Positions 36,774 through 46,655 are shown, numbered from the stretch's first letter. The stretch is 64,000 bases of DNA from JAVBMV01 sp031552145 (GCA_031552145.1 JAVBMV010000004.1:178389-242388), one strand, 5' to 3'. Translations and numbers: made by a program. Notes: generated from the sequence alone by a model not told the origin.

Positions 36774-39362
36774 TCAGGTGCCTATCCGGCGCAGCGCGAT
36801 GAGCGGCGCGTCGGGCGCGAGCGCTTCTGCCACATCGCCCCCCAGCTCCACAATCAGGTGCAGCACCCAATCGGCCTCCCCCTCGGGATCGACCAGCTTC
36901 TGCAGCACCTCCCAGCGCCCCTCCCGCTCCTGCTTGATTAGCGTGTTGTGCGGCAGCCGGGCGGCGGGCTTCAGGTCCACGGAGGCATGCTCCTCGAAGT
37001 AAGGAGCCATCGCCTCCTCCAAGAGCTGCGCGCTCCACTCGGGCTCGCCCTCGAGTGGCCTCAGCGCCGCCAAGGCATCGGCATAGCGCCGCTCGGCCAG
37101 CGCCTTGAGCAGCCGGTGCGCCTCGCTGCGCACCCTGGCCGCGAAGGCCTTGGGGTTTGCGGCGAGCCTCCTGGGATCGTCGGGCGCCAGCTCGCGGCGC
37201 GGCGCTCCCGGCGCTGCCCTCTGGGCATCTTCGACCGAGGGCTCATATCCCATCAGCCGCTCCCACTCGTCGATGAGGCTCGAGTCGACGCCTCGGATCA
37301 CCGCCCTCAGGTGCGCGATGATCTCCTCCAAGATGTCGTCTCTGGCGCTCTCGGGGATCGTCTGCGTCAGCGCGCGCCACACCTCCGAGAGGTAGCGCAG
37401 CAGTACCCCTTCGCTGCGCTGCAGGCCATACTCGACGATGTAGTCGTTGAAGGAGGAGAGCCGCTCGAAGAGATCGCGCGCGACCGACTTGGGGCGAATG
37501 TCCTCGCTCCTGACCCACGGGTGGGTCTCGGCGAAGGCCGCGAAGGTGCCGTGGATGAGCTCGGAGCAGGGCTTGGGATACTCCACCTTCTCGAGCTCGG
37601 CGATGCGGTCCTCGTAGGGCACACCATTTGCTTTGAGCTCGAAGAGCTTGCGCTCCTTCGCCAGGTCGGTCTGGCGAAAGAGCACCGCCATGGGGTCTTC
37701 CAGCGTCGCCTCGACGAAGGAGAGCAGGTCGAGCGCGTAGCTTTCGCTCTCCGGATCGAGCACCCCTACGGCAGAGACCAGGTAGAGCGAGAGCGCCTGG
37801 AAAAGCGAGAAGTCCTCCTGCAAATCGCTGCTCACCCGCAGGTAACAGGCAGCGCGATCGTCACACGGGATGAGCTCGACGATCCCCGCGCGCCGAAGCG
37901 CCCGCACCATCTGCGCCGCGCGTAGCTTGTGGCGCTGCTTCGCCCGCTCACTCTCGTGCGACCTGCCGATCAGCTCGATGAGGCGCCCGTACCCTCCCAT
38001 GGGCCAGAGATCTCCAGTCTGGAGCAGCGCCACCAGCATCGGGAAGGTGACGTGGAAGCGAGACTCGAGCGGCTCTGGCTGCTTCGTCTGCAGCCGCTCG
38101 AAGGTAGCGCGATCCCAGTGCACATAGTTCTTGGTGGGCGGCTGCTTCTTCGTCACTTTCTTTCCGCCCGCTGCCTTCGCCGCGAGGCGCAGGTTCTCGA
38201 TGACGTACTCCGGCGCCTGAGCGACCACCTTCCCCTCGTCGTCGAACCCCTTGCGCCCCGCCCGCCCCGCGATCTGGTGAAAGTCGCGCACCTTCATAAT
38301 GGCCGTCTTCTCGCCGTCGAACTTGCAGAGCTGGGTGAAGAGCACCGTCCGCAGCGGGATGTTGATCCCCATGCCCAGGGTATCGGTACCGCTCACCACC
38401 TTGAGCAGGCCGCGCTGCGCCAGCCGTTCCGTGAGGCGCCTATATTTGGGGAGGAGCCCTGCGTGGTGCAGGCCGACACCCGCTCGCAGATAGCGCTCCA
38501 CATCCTTGCCATAAGGTGAGTCGAAGCGCGCTTCGACGAGCTCCTTCCTAATCGCCTCGCGCTCCTCCTTACTCAAGAGCTGCACGCTGGTGAGCGCCTG
38601 GGCATTCTCGGCCGCCGCGCGCTGGGTGAAGTTGACCAGATAGATGGGCGCCCAGCTCTCCTCGATCAGCTTGGCGATCGTCTCGTGCAGGGGCGTCTCG
38701 CGGTACTCGAAGGTGAGCGGCACCGGCCTGGCCAGGCCGCCGACAGCCGCTACCTCGCGGCGCGACACCGCCTTCAGTCGCTCCTCGAGCTGCGCGGTCT
38801 CCCCCAGCGTCGCGGAGAGGAGCAGGAACTGCGTCTTGGGCATGGCGAGCAGCGGCACCTGCCATGCCACGCCGCGCTCTTTGTCGGCGTAGTAATGGAA
38901 CTCGTCCATCACCACCGCGTCGATCTCCGCCCCCTCCTCACCCAGGGCCAGGTTCGCCAGCACCTCTGCGGTGCAGCAGATGATGGGCGCGTCGCGGTTG
39001 ACGCTCGCGTCGCCCGTCATCATCCCCACCGCCTCCGGGCCGAAGAGCTCGCAGAAGGCGAAGAACTTTTCGTTCACCAGCGCCTTGATCGGGCAGGTGT
39101 AGAAGGAGCGCCCTCCTTCGGCGAGCGTCTTGAAGTGGAGCGCCTCGGCCACCAGCGACTTCCCCGAGCCCGTAGGCGTCGAGAGGACCACATGCTTTCC
39201 CTCGTAAAGCGCGAGGATCGCCTCTTCCTGCGCGGGGTAGAGCGCGAGCCCGCGCTCCGAGGTGTGGGAAAGAAACGCGGAGAGGAGCTCGTCGGGCGTG
39301 GGGCGCGCGCCGCGCTTGGGGAGATAGCGGGAGATGGAACCTTCCTTGGACATGCGCCGCAC
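36774..39362 (-). CDS. Ski2-like DEAD/DEAH-box helicase with DUF3516-type C-terminus
   Basis: 862 residues. Superfamily 2 motifs: Walker A TPTGSGKS, DEFH box (MDEFHYYAD), SATL, and QIAGRAGRKG (motif VI). After the two RecA domains comes a long helical region (about residues 430-860) with EWERLMGYEPS and related stretches, as in bacterial Ski2-like proteins annotated DUF3516. The likely role is RNA processing or decay, but the substrate is unproven. Start ATG at 39362; an alternative Met three codons in is equally good. One base separates its start from the sirtuin stop. Confidence 0.9.
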   Translation of the reverse strand: MRRMSKEGSISRYLPKRGARPTPDELLSAFLSHTSERGLALYPAQEEAILALYEGKHVVLSTPTGSGKSLVAEALHFKTLAEGGRSFYTCPIKALVNEKFFAFCELFGPEAVGMMTGDASVNRDAPIICCTAEVLANLALGEEGAEIDAVVMDEFHYYADKERGVAWQVPLLAMPKTQFLLLSATLGETAQLEERLKAVSRREVAAVGGLARPVPLTFEYRETPLHETIAKLIEESWAPIYLVNFTQRAAAENAQALTSVQLLSKEEREAIRKELVEARFDSPYGKDVERYLRAGVGLHHAGLLPKYRRLTERLAQRGLLKVVSGTDTLGMGINIPLRTVLFTQLCKFDGEKTAIMKVRDFHQIAGRAGRKGFDDEGKVVAQAPEYVIENLRLAAKAAGGKKVTKKQPPTKNYVHWDRATFERLQTKQPEPLESRFHVTFPMLVALLQTGDLWPMGGYGRLIELIGRSHESERAKQRHKLRAAQMVRALRRAGIVELIPCDDRAACYLRVSSDLQEDFSLFQALSLYLVSAVGVLDPESESYALDLLSFVEATLEDPMAVLFRQTDLAKERKLFELKANGVPYEDRIAELEKVEYPKPCSELIHGTFAAFAETHPWVRSEDIRPKSVARDLFERLSSFNDYIVEYGLQRSEGVLLRYLSEVWRALTQTIPESARDDILEEIIAHLRAVIRGVDSSLIDEWERLMGYEPSVEDAQRAAPGAPRRELAPDDPRRLAANPKAFAARVRSEAHRLLKALAERRYADALAALRPLEGEPEWSAQLLEEAMAPYFEEHASVDLKPAARLPHNTLIKQEREGRWEVLQKLVDPEGEADWVLHLIVELGGDVAEALAPDAPLIALRRIGT

Positions 39363-39363
39363 C

Positions 39364-40197
39364 CTACCCCATCCTGGCGGCGAGCCAGGGAAGCAAGAGT
39401 TCTGAACGCTCCTTCAAGAGCGTCACCCCGGCCATCGGCGAACCCGCGGGATCGACGCTGAAGATCGGCGTACCCCGGCGCCAAGCCTCCGTGTGGATCA
39501 GCTCCGTGACGCCCACCGACATGGAGGTCCCCACGAAGAGCACCACACCCGCCGCGACCACCGCGCGGCAGACCCGCTCCCATTGGTAGTCCTGATGCCC
39601 TGTGTAGAGCTCGTCGAACCACAGAATGTGCTGCCGCAGGAAAGCGCCACAGGCGGGGCAGCGCGGCACGTTCTCACGCGTGGGCGCAGCCAGGAAGCGC
39701 TCGAGCGCCACGTCATTGCGCGCGATCGAGCCTCGGGGCGCCCCCAGCTCGCATCGCTCGGAGGAGCAGCGCACTCGCTCCGCCGTGCCATGCACCTCGA
39801 CCAATTCGGTAGAGCCTGCATGACGATGCAGACCATCGATGTTCTGCGTCACCAGTAGAAAGGGGAGGCGCCGCGCCGCGCGGTGGCGCTCGATGGCCAC
39901 CAGCGCCTCATGGGCCGCGTTGGGCGCCGCTCCAAAGACCTTCTCGAAGCGGTGCAGATACCAGCGCCAGCTTCCCTCCGGCTCCTCGAAGAAATAGCGG
40001 ACGGTGCCGAGCTCGGTCACATCGCGCTTCCAGACCGCGCCCGGATCGTCTCCCCTGAAGGTCGGAATCCCCGAAGCGAGGCTGATCCCCGCGCCAGTCA
40101 CGACCAACACCTGGCGCCGATTCTCGCGCAGCTCCTTCAGCAGGCGCCCAAGCTCCTGACTCTCGGCCCACTCATCGCTCAATCGTTTCGTCGACAT
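39364..40197 (-). CDS. Sir2-family NAD-dependent protein deacetylase
   Basis: 277 residues. Rossmann motif TGAGISLASGIPTFRG, TQNIDGLH, catalytic His in VEVHGT, a zinc site (CSSERC and CPAC, four Cys) and GTSMSVGVTELI near the end. All catalytic residues are present. The N-terminal 15-20 residues extend beyond the minimal sirtuin core. It begins the unit sirtuin-helicase-rarD on the minus strand. Confidence 0.95.
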   Translation of the reverse strand: MSTKRLSDEWAESQELGRLLKELRENRRQVLVVTGAGISLASGIPTFRGDDPGAVWKRDVTELGTVRYFFEEPEGSWRWYLHRFEKVFGAAPNAAHEALVAIERHRAARRLPFLLVTQNIDGLHRHAGSTELVEVHGTAERVRCSSERCELGAPRGSIARNDVALERFLAAPTRENVPRCPACGAFLRQHILWFDELYTGHQDYQWERVCRAVVAAGVVLFVGTSMSVGVTELIHTEAWRRGTPIFSVDPAGSPMAGVTLLKERSELLLPWLAARMG

Positions 40198-40268
40198 GAG
40201 TGAAGCCTATCCGAAGAGATGGAGTTCGGCGTCTCCTGGCGGTGGCGGGGTATTCCTCTCCGCCCTGT

Positions 40269-41879
40269 CTACTGGCAGATGGGCTCGTCGAGCGAATAGG
40301 GGAAGATGGTCTCCGGCTGCAAGACCCGCTCCAGCACATCGCTCGGGAAGCCAGAGCAGGTGAGCACGTCGAGGTAGTCGGCGAAGGTCGGGCCCTGGAC
40401 GCCCGTCGACACGATGTCGGTCATGTTGCCGGACTGGTCGAAGTCCCACTTCACCAACACATAGCCTCGGCCAAAGACGGGCCCCTTCAACGCGGGCGAG
40501 GCGATCGCGGCGTGCATCCGCGACAGCGCGTCGGGGCTGGAGCCGGCCAGCTCCCAGAGCATCGCCGCGACCTCGTTCTCGTCCATGCGCTGCATGACCC
40601 CGTCCTCGTGCGAAGCCGTCGGCTTTACCCAGGGTTTCTGCGCCTCGAGGTATTCGCGCGTTCCGATGTCCCACCAGGTGAAGCGGCTCCCGATGCGAGA
40701 CCAGAGCTGTGTCTCCCCTCTTACCTGCGCGCTGTGCCATGTAGCGAATCCCTCTGCCCATGCCATGCCCGGGAAGGAGAGCATGCCAGTGAAGTGGACA
40801 CCCGACTCCATGATCGGCGTCGCGTAGGAGGCCATCACCCAGTGGCCCATCTCATGGTGGATAGCCGCGCGCGACCAGTAGTTCTGGTCGACGCCGCCAT
40901 CGAGGAAAAGCTGCGAGGCAAAGGAGGCATCGAAGGCCTTGACCGGGCTGGCCACGAAGCAGATGCCGCAGTCCCAGCTGACACCCTCGGAGACCCAGCC
41001 CACCAGCGAACTCTCCTCGAGTTTGTGGAACTGGCCGCTAAACCGGAGGTTCTTGACCATCTCGGCAAAGAATCCCGCTGCGGCCGCGCCGTCCTTTTCC
41101 GAAACTACCACCTCTGAATCCGCCCCCAACTCCTCCAGCGGCCACGACCAGCTCCAGACGCGCGCCCCCTTCGAGGGGCGCTCGGAAGCGCTTCGCATCC
41201 CCTCCGGGTGCCCGGGCGAACCGACGGCATAGAGCAGCTTGCCCTCCGGGGTGTGTAGCTGGGAATAGACCCTAAGCTCGTCCCCGGGGCGTGGCTTCGC
41301 CGGCACCTTCACCGAAAAGCGACCCAGCTCCGAGGGGCTCTCGCTCGTGGTCGAGACGTCGTAATAGACGGGAACGCCCCCCTCCTGAATTTGGCCGACC
41401 ACCACCAGGAATCCGCCGCCGGCCCTGTCGCCCGCCACTTGCCAGCCGCTCCGGTCGTCCGGATCGAAGTCGCGCGCCGCATATTTGAAGGTGCCCTGCA
41501 ACTCGACCAAATCCTCTTCCGGGGGGCAGAAAGTCCCCATGGCGCCGCCGCGGCAGCCCGCGGTGCAGGGCTCGACCATCCAGCTTCCATCGATACAACG
41601 TTCGAGCGCCTTCCCTTCCTCTTGGCACCTGAGCTCCCCTTCCTTCTCGCAATCCACCCAGGGGCAGCTGCCCTCACCGCAGCTTTCCTCACCGGGACAT
41701 GGCACCGAGAGGGACCACTGGGGCTTTCCATTGCGCTCGATGCAGCTCTGCTGCAGCTCGCCGTCACAGCGGGTGCTTCCCAGTGGCTCGCCGTCACACC
41801 CCTCCGAAGAGTCCTCTGGCTCGCCACAGGCGGAGAGCCCACCAACCACCAACACCGCAAAAAGCACCTGGAGACGCAT
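40269..41879 (-). CDS. large lipoprotein with gluzincin-type metalloprotease signature
   Basis: 536 residues from ATG 41879, chosen because it gives a clean lipoprotein signal (GGLSACGEP; Cys near residue 18). A Cys-rich module follows (residues about 25-130, at least a dozen Cys), then a beta-rich region and a zinc protease motif HHEMGH (His342-Glu343-His346). Thirty residues after the last His comes AEGFA with Glu376, the usual third ligand of gluzincins. Extracellular or periplasmic protease, substrate unknown. Divergent from the lipoprotein at 42141. Confidence 0.8.
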   Translation of the reverse strand: MRLQVLFAVLVVGGLSACGEPEDSSEGCDGEPLGSTRCDGELQQSCIERNGKPQWSLSVPCPGEESCGEGSCPWVDCEKEGELRCQEEGKALERCIDGSWMVEPCTAGCRGGAMGTFCPPEEDLVELQGTFKYAARDFDPDDRSGWQVAGDRAGGGFLVVVGQIQEGGVPVYYDVSTTSESPSELGRFSVKVPAKPRPGDELRVYSQLHTPEGKLLYAVGSPGHPEGMRSASERPSKGARVWSWSWPLEELGADSEVVVSEKDGAAAAGFFAEMVKNLRFSGQFHKLEESSLVGWVSEGVSWDCGICFVASPVKAFDASFASQLFLDGGVDQNYWSRAAIHHEMGHWVMASYATPIMESGVHFTGMLSFPGMAWAEGFATWHSAQVRGETQLWSRIGSRFTWWDIGTREYLEAQKPWVKPTASHEDGVMQRMDENEVAAMLWELAGSSPDALSRMHAAIASPALKGPVFGRGYVLVKWDFDQSGNMTDIVSTGVQGPTFADYLDVLTCSGFPSDVLERVLQPETIFPYSLDEPICQ

Positions 41880-41951
41880 CAGCACAACCTCGAGCGAAAT
41901 TAGGGAGAGGAGAGCCGGCAAGGTGCCGACGACAAGGGCACCACCATTCCA

Positions 41952-41965
41952 ACGAGAGCTCTCGT
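41952..41965. promoter_or_regulatory. perfect 14-bp palindrome between two divergent lipoprotein genes
   Basis: ACGAGAGCTCTCGT is its own reverse complement and lies in the 261-base divergent region, 73 bases from the protease start and 176 from the other. It may be an operator for either gene. No clear -10 or -35 could be tied to it. Confidence 0.35.
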
Positions 41966-42140
41966 ACTCCTCCCACTATTCCTCGCCGCGGCCCCTTCTG
42001 TCCAGGCGGGCAAAGCCCCCTTTCCCTACACCACCCTACACAGCGCCTGGTGCTTGGATGGTGTGGTACCTTCGAAAATCACAACAGCGCGCCGAGCCTT
42101 CGGATCGCACGTGGGGCCGGAAAGACCAGGAACGAGATAC

Positions 42141-44657
42141 ATGAGATCGAGAACACTGTTGCTTCTCATAGCAGTGAGCGGAGTGGCCATCGCCGGTTGT
42201 TCGGACAGTGGGTCGGATGGGCCTCGCTGGCCCGACGTCTATATGCCCGCCGACACAGGCCCGGGCGACACCGGCAACGAACCGGCAGACACGGGCAACG
42301 AGCCCTCTGATACCGGCAATGATCCAGGCGATACGGGTACCGACCCGGGCGATACCGGCAACGAACCCAAGGAGGTAGTCACCTCCATTTTTGGAGTCGT
42401 CATCGACGAGGGAGGTTCACCGGTCAAAGGGGCGACCATCAAGGCGCACGGCCAGAGCAAGACAACCAGCGCGGATGGCACCTTCAAGTTCGACTCTCTC
42501 ACTGTTCCCGAGGAGCGGTGCGTCGTCATCGCGACCAAGCCCGGCATGCTGCTCGCGGCTCAAAGCGCGGTACCCGTCAAAGACGGCCTCACCTCGCTGC
42601 AGCTCAGGCTCCTGCTCCCCGAGCAGTTTCTGGTCGACGGCACCGGCGGAGAGATCGCCCTCGACACAGGCGCCACGGTCCAGTTTCCGGCGCAGAGCTT
42701 TGCCAAGAACGGTCTGTCCTTCGGCGAGCCCGTCACGGCGCTGGCGCGCCACATAGGCCCCGATCGCGTCGACTACGCGTCGCTCTTTCCCGGCGGCCCC
42801 GACGCGCGTCGCACCGACGGCAGCGACACCACCCTCCTCTCGGTCGGCGTCATCACGGTCGAGCTCGTCGACGCGGTCGGAGAGCCCGTCCAGCTCGCGG
42901 CGGGCAAGACAGCCACCCTCAAGTTCCCGGTCCCCGCGTCGATGTCGGCGCTGCTGCGCGAGGGAGAGAGCCCGGTCGAGACCATTCCTCTCTGGTTCTT
43001 CAGCGAAGAGCAGGGACTCTGGATCGAAGAGGGGCTGGCCACCTATAGCGAGGCCGACCAGATGTACGTGGGCACGGTGAGGCACTTCACGCCCTGGAAC
43101 CTGGACATCCCCGGCCAGCGCGCCTACGTGCGAGGGCGCGTCGCCTGCTCCGAGGATGGCGCGGGCATCCCGAACCTCAACCTGGTCTTCGGCGAGTTCA
43201 CCGGACGCACGCAGGCCGACGGCACCTTCCTGGTCCGCATCCCCAACGACTACCCCATCGACATCTATGCGCACGATCCGGCGGTCCCCGTCGCGGATTG
43301 GACCACCTCGCTCCACCATTTAGATGGACTGGCGCCCGAGGCAACCGAAGATGTGGGAACGCTCGTCCTGCCACTCTGCCCAGTCGCGGTCACCGGCACC
43401 CTCGTCGACTGCGCTGGCGCACCCATCAGCGGCTCCGTCACGGCGGGCATCATCGGCGCCATCAAGAGCATCTATGTGGGTGCCGATGGCGCCTTCTCCT
43501 TCCTCGCCGCCCCCAGCACCTCTTTCATCCTCACGGGCCTCGCCTCCTCGGGCCTGGTGACGCCGACGACGGGCTCTGTCGACCTCACACCGCTGGCGCT
43601 CGGCAATGTGACGGCCTGCACCGCTACCCTCGGCTGCGCCACGCGCGACCTGCCCTCTACACTCGAAGAGTTGGCCAATATCGACAGCGCCTTCGCGCTC
43701 TCGCCCGACGGCATGCGCGCTGCCTTCGCGGGTTTGGACGGGGACTATCACGCCTACTGCTATCTGATCGACACGCTCGAGCCGTTCGAGGTGACCTCCC
43801 TGGGCGAATGCCCCCTGGGACACCGCCTCGCCTTCAGCGCCAACGGCAACTACCTCGTCGCCTTTGACCACAGCGACCTGGGCAGCGGAATAACGCTCTT
43901 CGATCTGGCCAACCAGGGATTGGCGATCTCCATCCCCGAGATCGGTAGTCCCCACTTCCTCGGCAACGGCTCACGGATCGTCGCGATGGAGTCGATCCAG
44001 CAGAGCCAGGGCGCCGACGGTTACACCATCAAACTTCAGGTGCTCTCCTCCTCCACGGGCGAGGTCCTGCAGAACCTCGAGTTCTGGCCCGAGGACTTCA
44101 CCGACGGCGCGACCCATGTCTTCGACATCTACAACTCGAGCCTCGTCGGAACGCGCGGAGAGGCCGCCCTTCTCATGGTCACCCTGACCGACGCGGCCGC
44201 TCCTTACGAGCAGATCTACTATTTGGCGTGGGTGAGCACGTCGCTCGGGCTCATCACCCAGAAGGTAGAGGTACCCTCGGGCTTCATCTCTACCGAAGCG
44301 AACCTCGTCGCCGATGGGACGCTGCTCTGGGCCATGAGCAGCAAGGAGCAGCGCCTGCTCTTCAACACCACCACGGGTGCCGAGGTCACCCTTCCGATGC
44401 CCAACGACTTCGGCGCGGCCTCCTTGGCCTATCTGCCGACGCGGGGGAGCTTCGTGCTCTCCACCTATGGTGAGGAGGCCTCTCTCTACGAAGTGAGCCT
44501 GACCGGAGTGGTCGGTCGGCACGAGCTGCCGGACACCGCCGGCGAGTTCTCGCTGGCGGTCAGTGGCGACGGCCAGACCATGGCCGCCTTCGGTCGAAAC
44601 GCCTTCTTCATCCGCCTCTGGGACCTCACTGTCTGCGAGGCCACCCCGGAGCCGTAA
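42141..44657 (+). CDS. large lipoprotein with Asp-Thr-Gly repeat linker, carboxypeptidase-regulatory-like domains and a propeller-like C-terminus
   Basis: 838 residues. Lipobox IAGC (Cys19), then a flexible linker made of GDTGNEP-like heptads (about residues 38-76). Carboxypeptidase-regulatory-like (CarboxypepD) segments follow at about 82-140 (FGVVIDEGGSPVKGATIKAHGQ), 329-375 and 415-460 (VTGTLVDCAGAPISGSVTAG). The last 330 residues show strand repeats of a beta-propeller. Surface-exposed or periplasmic; no catalytic motif seen. The start at 42141 is chosen by the signal peptide; the frame is open from 42054. Ends at a strong terminator. Confidence 0.82.
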   Translation: MRSRTLLLLIAVSGVAIAGCSDSGSDGPRWPDVYMPADTGPGDTGNEPADTGNEPSDTGNDPGDTGTDPGDTGNEPKEVVTSIFGVVIDEGGSPVKGATIKAHGQSKTTSADGTFKFDSLTVPEERCVVIATKPGMLLAAQSAVPVKDGLTSLQLRLLLPEQFLVDGTGGEIALDTGATVQFPAQSFAKNGLSFGEPVTALARHIGPDRVDYASLFPGGPDARRTDGSDTTLLSVGVITVELVDAVGEPVQLAAGKTATLKFPVPASMSALLREGESPVETIPLWFFSEEQGLWIEEGLATYSEADQMYVGTVRHFTPWNLDIPGQRAYVRGRVACSEDGAGIPNLNLVFGEFTGRTQADGTFLVRIPNDYPIDIYAHDPAVPVADWTTSLHHLDGLAPEATEDVGTLVLPLCPVAVTGTLVDCAGAPISGSVTAGIIGAIKSIYVGADGAFSFLAAPSTSFILTGLASSGLVTPTTGSVDLTPLALGNVTACTATLGCATRDLPSTLEELANIDSAFALSPDGMRAAFAGLDGDYHAYCYLIDTLEPFEVTSLGECPLGHRLAFSANGNYLVAFDHSDLGSGITLFDLANQGLAISIPEIGSPHFLGNGSRIVAMESIQQSQGADGYTIKLQVLSSSTGEVLQNLEFWPEDFTDGATHVFDIYNSSLVGTRGEAALLMVTLTDAAAPYEQIYYLAWVSTSLGLITQKVEVPSGFISTEANLVADGTLLWAMSSKEQRLLFNTTTGAEVTLPMPNDFGAASLAYLPTRGSFVLSTYGEEASLYEVSLTGVVGRHELPDTAGEFSLAVSGDGQTMAAFGRNAFFIRLWDLTVCEATPEP
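42267..42371 (+). repeat. five 21-bp tandem repeats encoding GDTGNEP-like heptads
   Basis: Five tandem 21-base units, imperfect, each coding DTG(N/T)(E/D)P plus one variable residue, directly after the lipobox region of the lipoprotein. Copies differ by synonymous and Glu/Asp changes, so the copy number is likely to vary between strains. Confidence 0.8.
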
Positions 44658-44697
44658 TACCTCGGCCGCTCCAGAACACCGCAACTCTGCTACTACT

Positions 44698-44737
44698 GGC
44701 GCCGGGTCTCGAATGGAGGCCCGGCGCCTCTTCTTCT
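44698..44737 (+). terminator. terminator immediately upstream of the aroKDE start codon
   Basis: Stem GGCGCCGGG / CCCGGCGCC (9 bp, perfect, 13-base loop) followed by TCTTCTTCT. It ends the preceding lipoprotein transcript, 41-80 bases after its stop. The T/C-rich tail runs up to one base before the aroKDE ATG (44739), so no ribosome-binding site lies between them. Confidence 0.7.
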
Positions 44738-44738
44738 C

Positions 44739-46655
44739 ATGTCCACTCTGCCCGCACTTCCCGCCGCGCCGCGCCACGCCATGCCGCTCGCCATCGCGCG
44801 TGCGCGCATCGAACGATGTGTGGGCCTCTTCTGCCTGGGCGCTCCGCCTCCAAAAAACGAGCTACATCCTCCAGCCCCCGCGCAGCTGATCCTGCTCGCC
44901 GGCCAGAGAGGCGCGGGGAAGAGCCATTTACTGCCCACCCTCGCGGCGCTCCTCGGCAGAAGAGCCATCGAGCTGGACCGCGAGATCGAGGCGCGCGAAG
45001 GGATGCCCATCCGCGCGCTCTTTGCCCTGGGAGAGGCACGCTTCCGTGCCGCGGAGCGCGCCGCCTTCGAGGCGCTCGCCGCATCGGCGCGAGCCCACGA
45101 CGGCGCCGTCGTCGCGCTGGGGGGCGGCTTCCTGCAGCATCACGCGCCGTTGCTCGCGGGACACTGGCCCGTCCTCATCCCCATCTCCTTCGAAAGCTAC
45201 CGCGAGCGGCTCTTGTGCGACACCGAGCGGCCGCGCCTCCTGCCGCACCTGCCGCTCGAAGAGGAGCTGCTGCGTGTCTTCCAGCAGCGTGAAGTGCTCC
45301 ACGCCGCGCTGCCGCTCCATTCGCTCTCCGAGCTGCTGGCGCTCGCGCCACGCCTCGTCCCTATCCGCCCCGCGCGTGTCGTGACCCTGCCTCCCCTTCT
45401 CGGCCAGGAAGAGGCGCTTATCTTCGCGAAGCGCGCCCGCGCCATGGGCGCCGACCTGCTCGAGCTACGCACCGACCTCCATCCCGAAGACGCGCTGAAG
45501 GCAGCGCCGCTCGCAGGTGAGATCGAGCTGCTCGCCGCGGAGCGCGGTGCCCCCCCGCCGCGGGAGTGGCTCGACGAGGCACTGCTGCTAGACCTTCCCT
45601 CGGAGCATTTCGAGCGCGGCGCGGCGCCCGCAATTGGAAATGCGCCTGGTCGCCCTTCGCTCATCGTCTCATGGCACGCGGCGACCCCTTTGAGCACAGA
45701 CGATGCGCTCTCCTACTGGCGCTCGCTCGCGCTGCCCGCGCAGGCACTCGTGAAGCACGTCGAGCCCTTGGGCTCCGCGCGCAACGGAGAGCGCCTCTTC
45801 GAGACGAGGCGTCAACTCTCGGAGCTGACCGACCCACGGCGAGTAACCGCCCTGGCGACGGGGCCCGAAGCGCTCCCCTTTCGCGCGCTGCTGGCCCCTG
45901 AGAACGCCCTCGACTATCTGGCGCTCGACCCCGCCTCGCTCTCGGCCCCCGGCCAGCGGCTGCTCCCCGACGCCGCGCGCGAGGAGCGCAGGCCGCGCAC
46001 GAAGCGCCGGCTCGGCATCCTGGGCAATCCCGTCACCGCCTCGCTCTCCCCACGCCTCCACCCCTGGCCCTTCGACAGGATCGAGCTGCCGCCCGACGTG
46101 GACCTAGGGGAGTTGCTCGCCGCGCTCCACTCGCACTACGCAGGCTTTGCCGTAACGAGTCCGTTCAAGAGCCGCGCCGCCGAGGCCGCGCGCACGTCTC
46201 TCCCCGTGGTGAACACGCTGCTTCGGACCGAAGAGGGCTGGGAAGGCTTCAACACCGATCTGGATGGCGCAACCCACTGCCTCGCAAAGCTGCGCGCACA
46301 GAATGGGATAACGATCCTAGGCGCTGGGGGCGCCGCCGCCTCGCTGCGCGCCGCCGCGGAGCTTGCGGGGATGACCCAGCAGACGCTCCGACGGAGCGAT
46401 CTCTGCGGCGAGCATGCGCCCCTCACCGGCGACCTCTTCTGGACCTGGCCCGCCCAGGTCGCGCCGCCCGCTGGGCTGCGCTTCGAGCGCGCCCGAGTCG
46501 CGCTCATCGCCTATGGCGCGCCCGCGCGGGCAATCGCACAGGAGGTAGCAGCGAGGGGCGGCGAGCCGATACTTCTCGGGGCTACCTGGCTCATTGCTCA
46601 AGCGCGCCACCAGCGCAGGCTCTTCGCCGCGACACTTGGGGGACACCCACCATGA
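44739..46655 (+). CDS. trifunctional shikimate kinase / 3-dehydroquinate dehydratase (type I) / shikimate dehydrogenase
   Basis: 638 residues with three complete shikimate-pathway domains in the order AroK-AroD-AroE. Kinase at about 47-190: P-loop GQRGAGKS (Lys61), acceptor-binding ELDREIEAREG and VALGGG. Type I dehydratase at about 220-415: ELRTD (Glu242), SWHAAT (His313) and the Schiff-base Lys339 in ALVKHVEPL. Dehydrogenase at about 422-638: GNPVTASLSP, catalytic Lys477 in AVTSPFK, NTD (Asp507), GAGGAA for NADPH. The first dehydrogenase motif is ASLSP instead of HSxSP. This is the K-D-E half of the eukaryotic AROM protein. ATG 44739 has no Shine-Dalgarno; Met15 at 44781 is an alternative. 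Stop overlaps aroC. Confidence 0.9.
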   Translation: MSTLPALPAAPRHAMPLAIARARIERCVGLFCLGAPPPKNELHPPAPAQLILLAGQRGAGKSHLLPTLAALLGRRAIELDREIEAREGMPIRALFALGEARFRAAERAAFEALAASARAHDGAVVALGGGFLQHHAPLLAGHWPVLIPISFESYRERLLCDTERPRLLPHLPLEEELLRVFQQREVLHAALPLHSLSELLALAPRLVPIRPARVVTLPPLLGQEEALIFAKRARAMGADLLELRTDLHPEDALKAAPLAGEIELLAAERGAPPPREWLDEALLLDLPSEHFERGAAPAIGNAPGRPSLIVSWHAATPLSTDDALSYWRSLALPAQALVKHVEPLGSARNGERLFETRRQLSELTDPRRVTALATGPEALPFRALLAPENALDYLALDPASLSAPGQRLLPDAAREERRPRTKRRLGILGNPVTASLSPRLHPWPFDRIELPPDVDLGELLAALHSHYAGFAVTSPFKSRAAEAARTSLPVVNTLLRTEEGWEGFNTDLDGATHCLAKLRAQNGITILGAGGAAASLRAAAELAGMTQQTLRRSDLCGEHAPLTGDLFWTWPAQVAPPAGLRFERARVALIAYGAPARAIAQEVAARGGEPILLGATWLIAQARHQRRLFAATLGGHPP

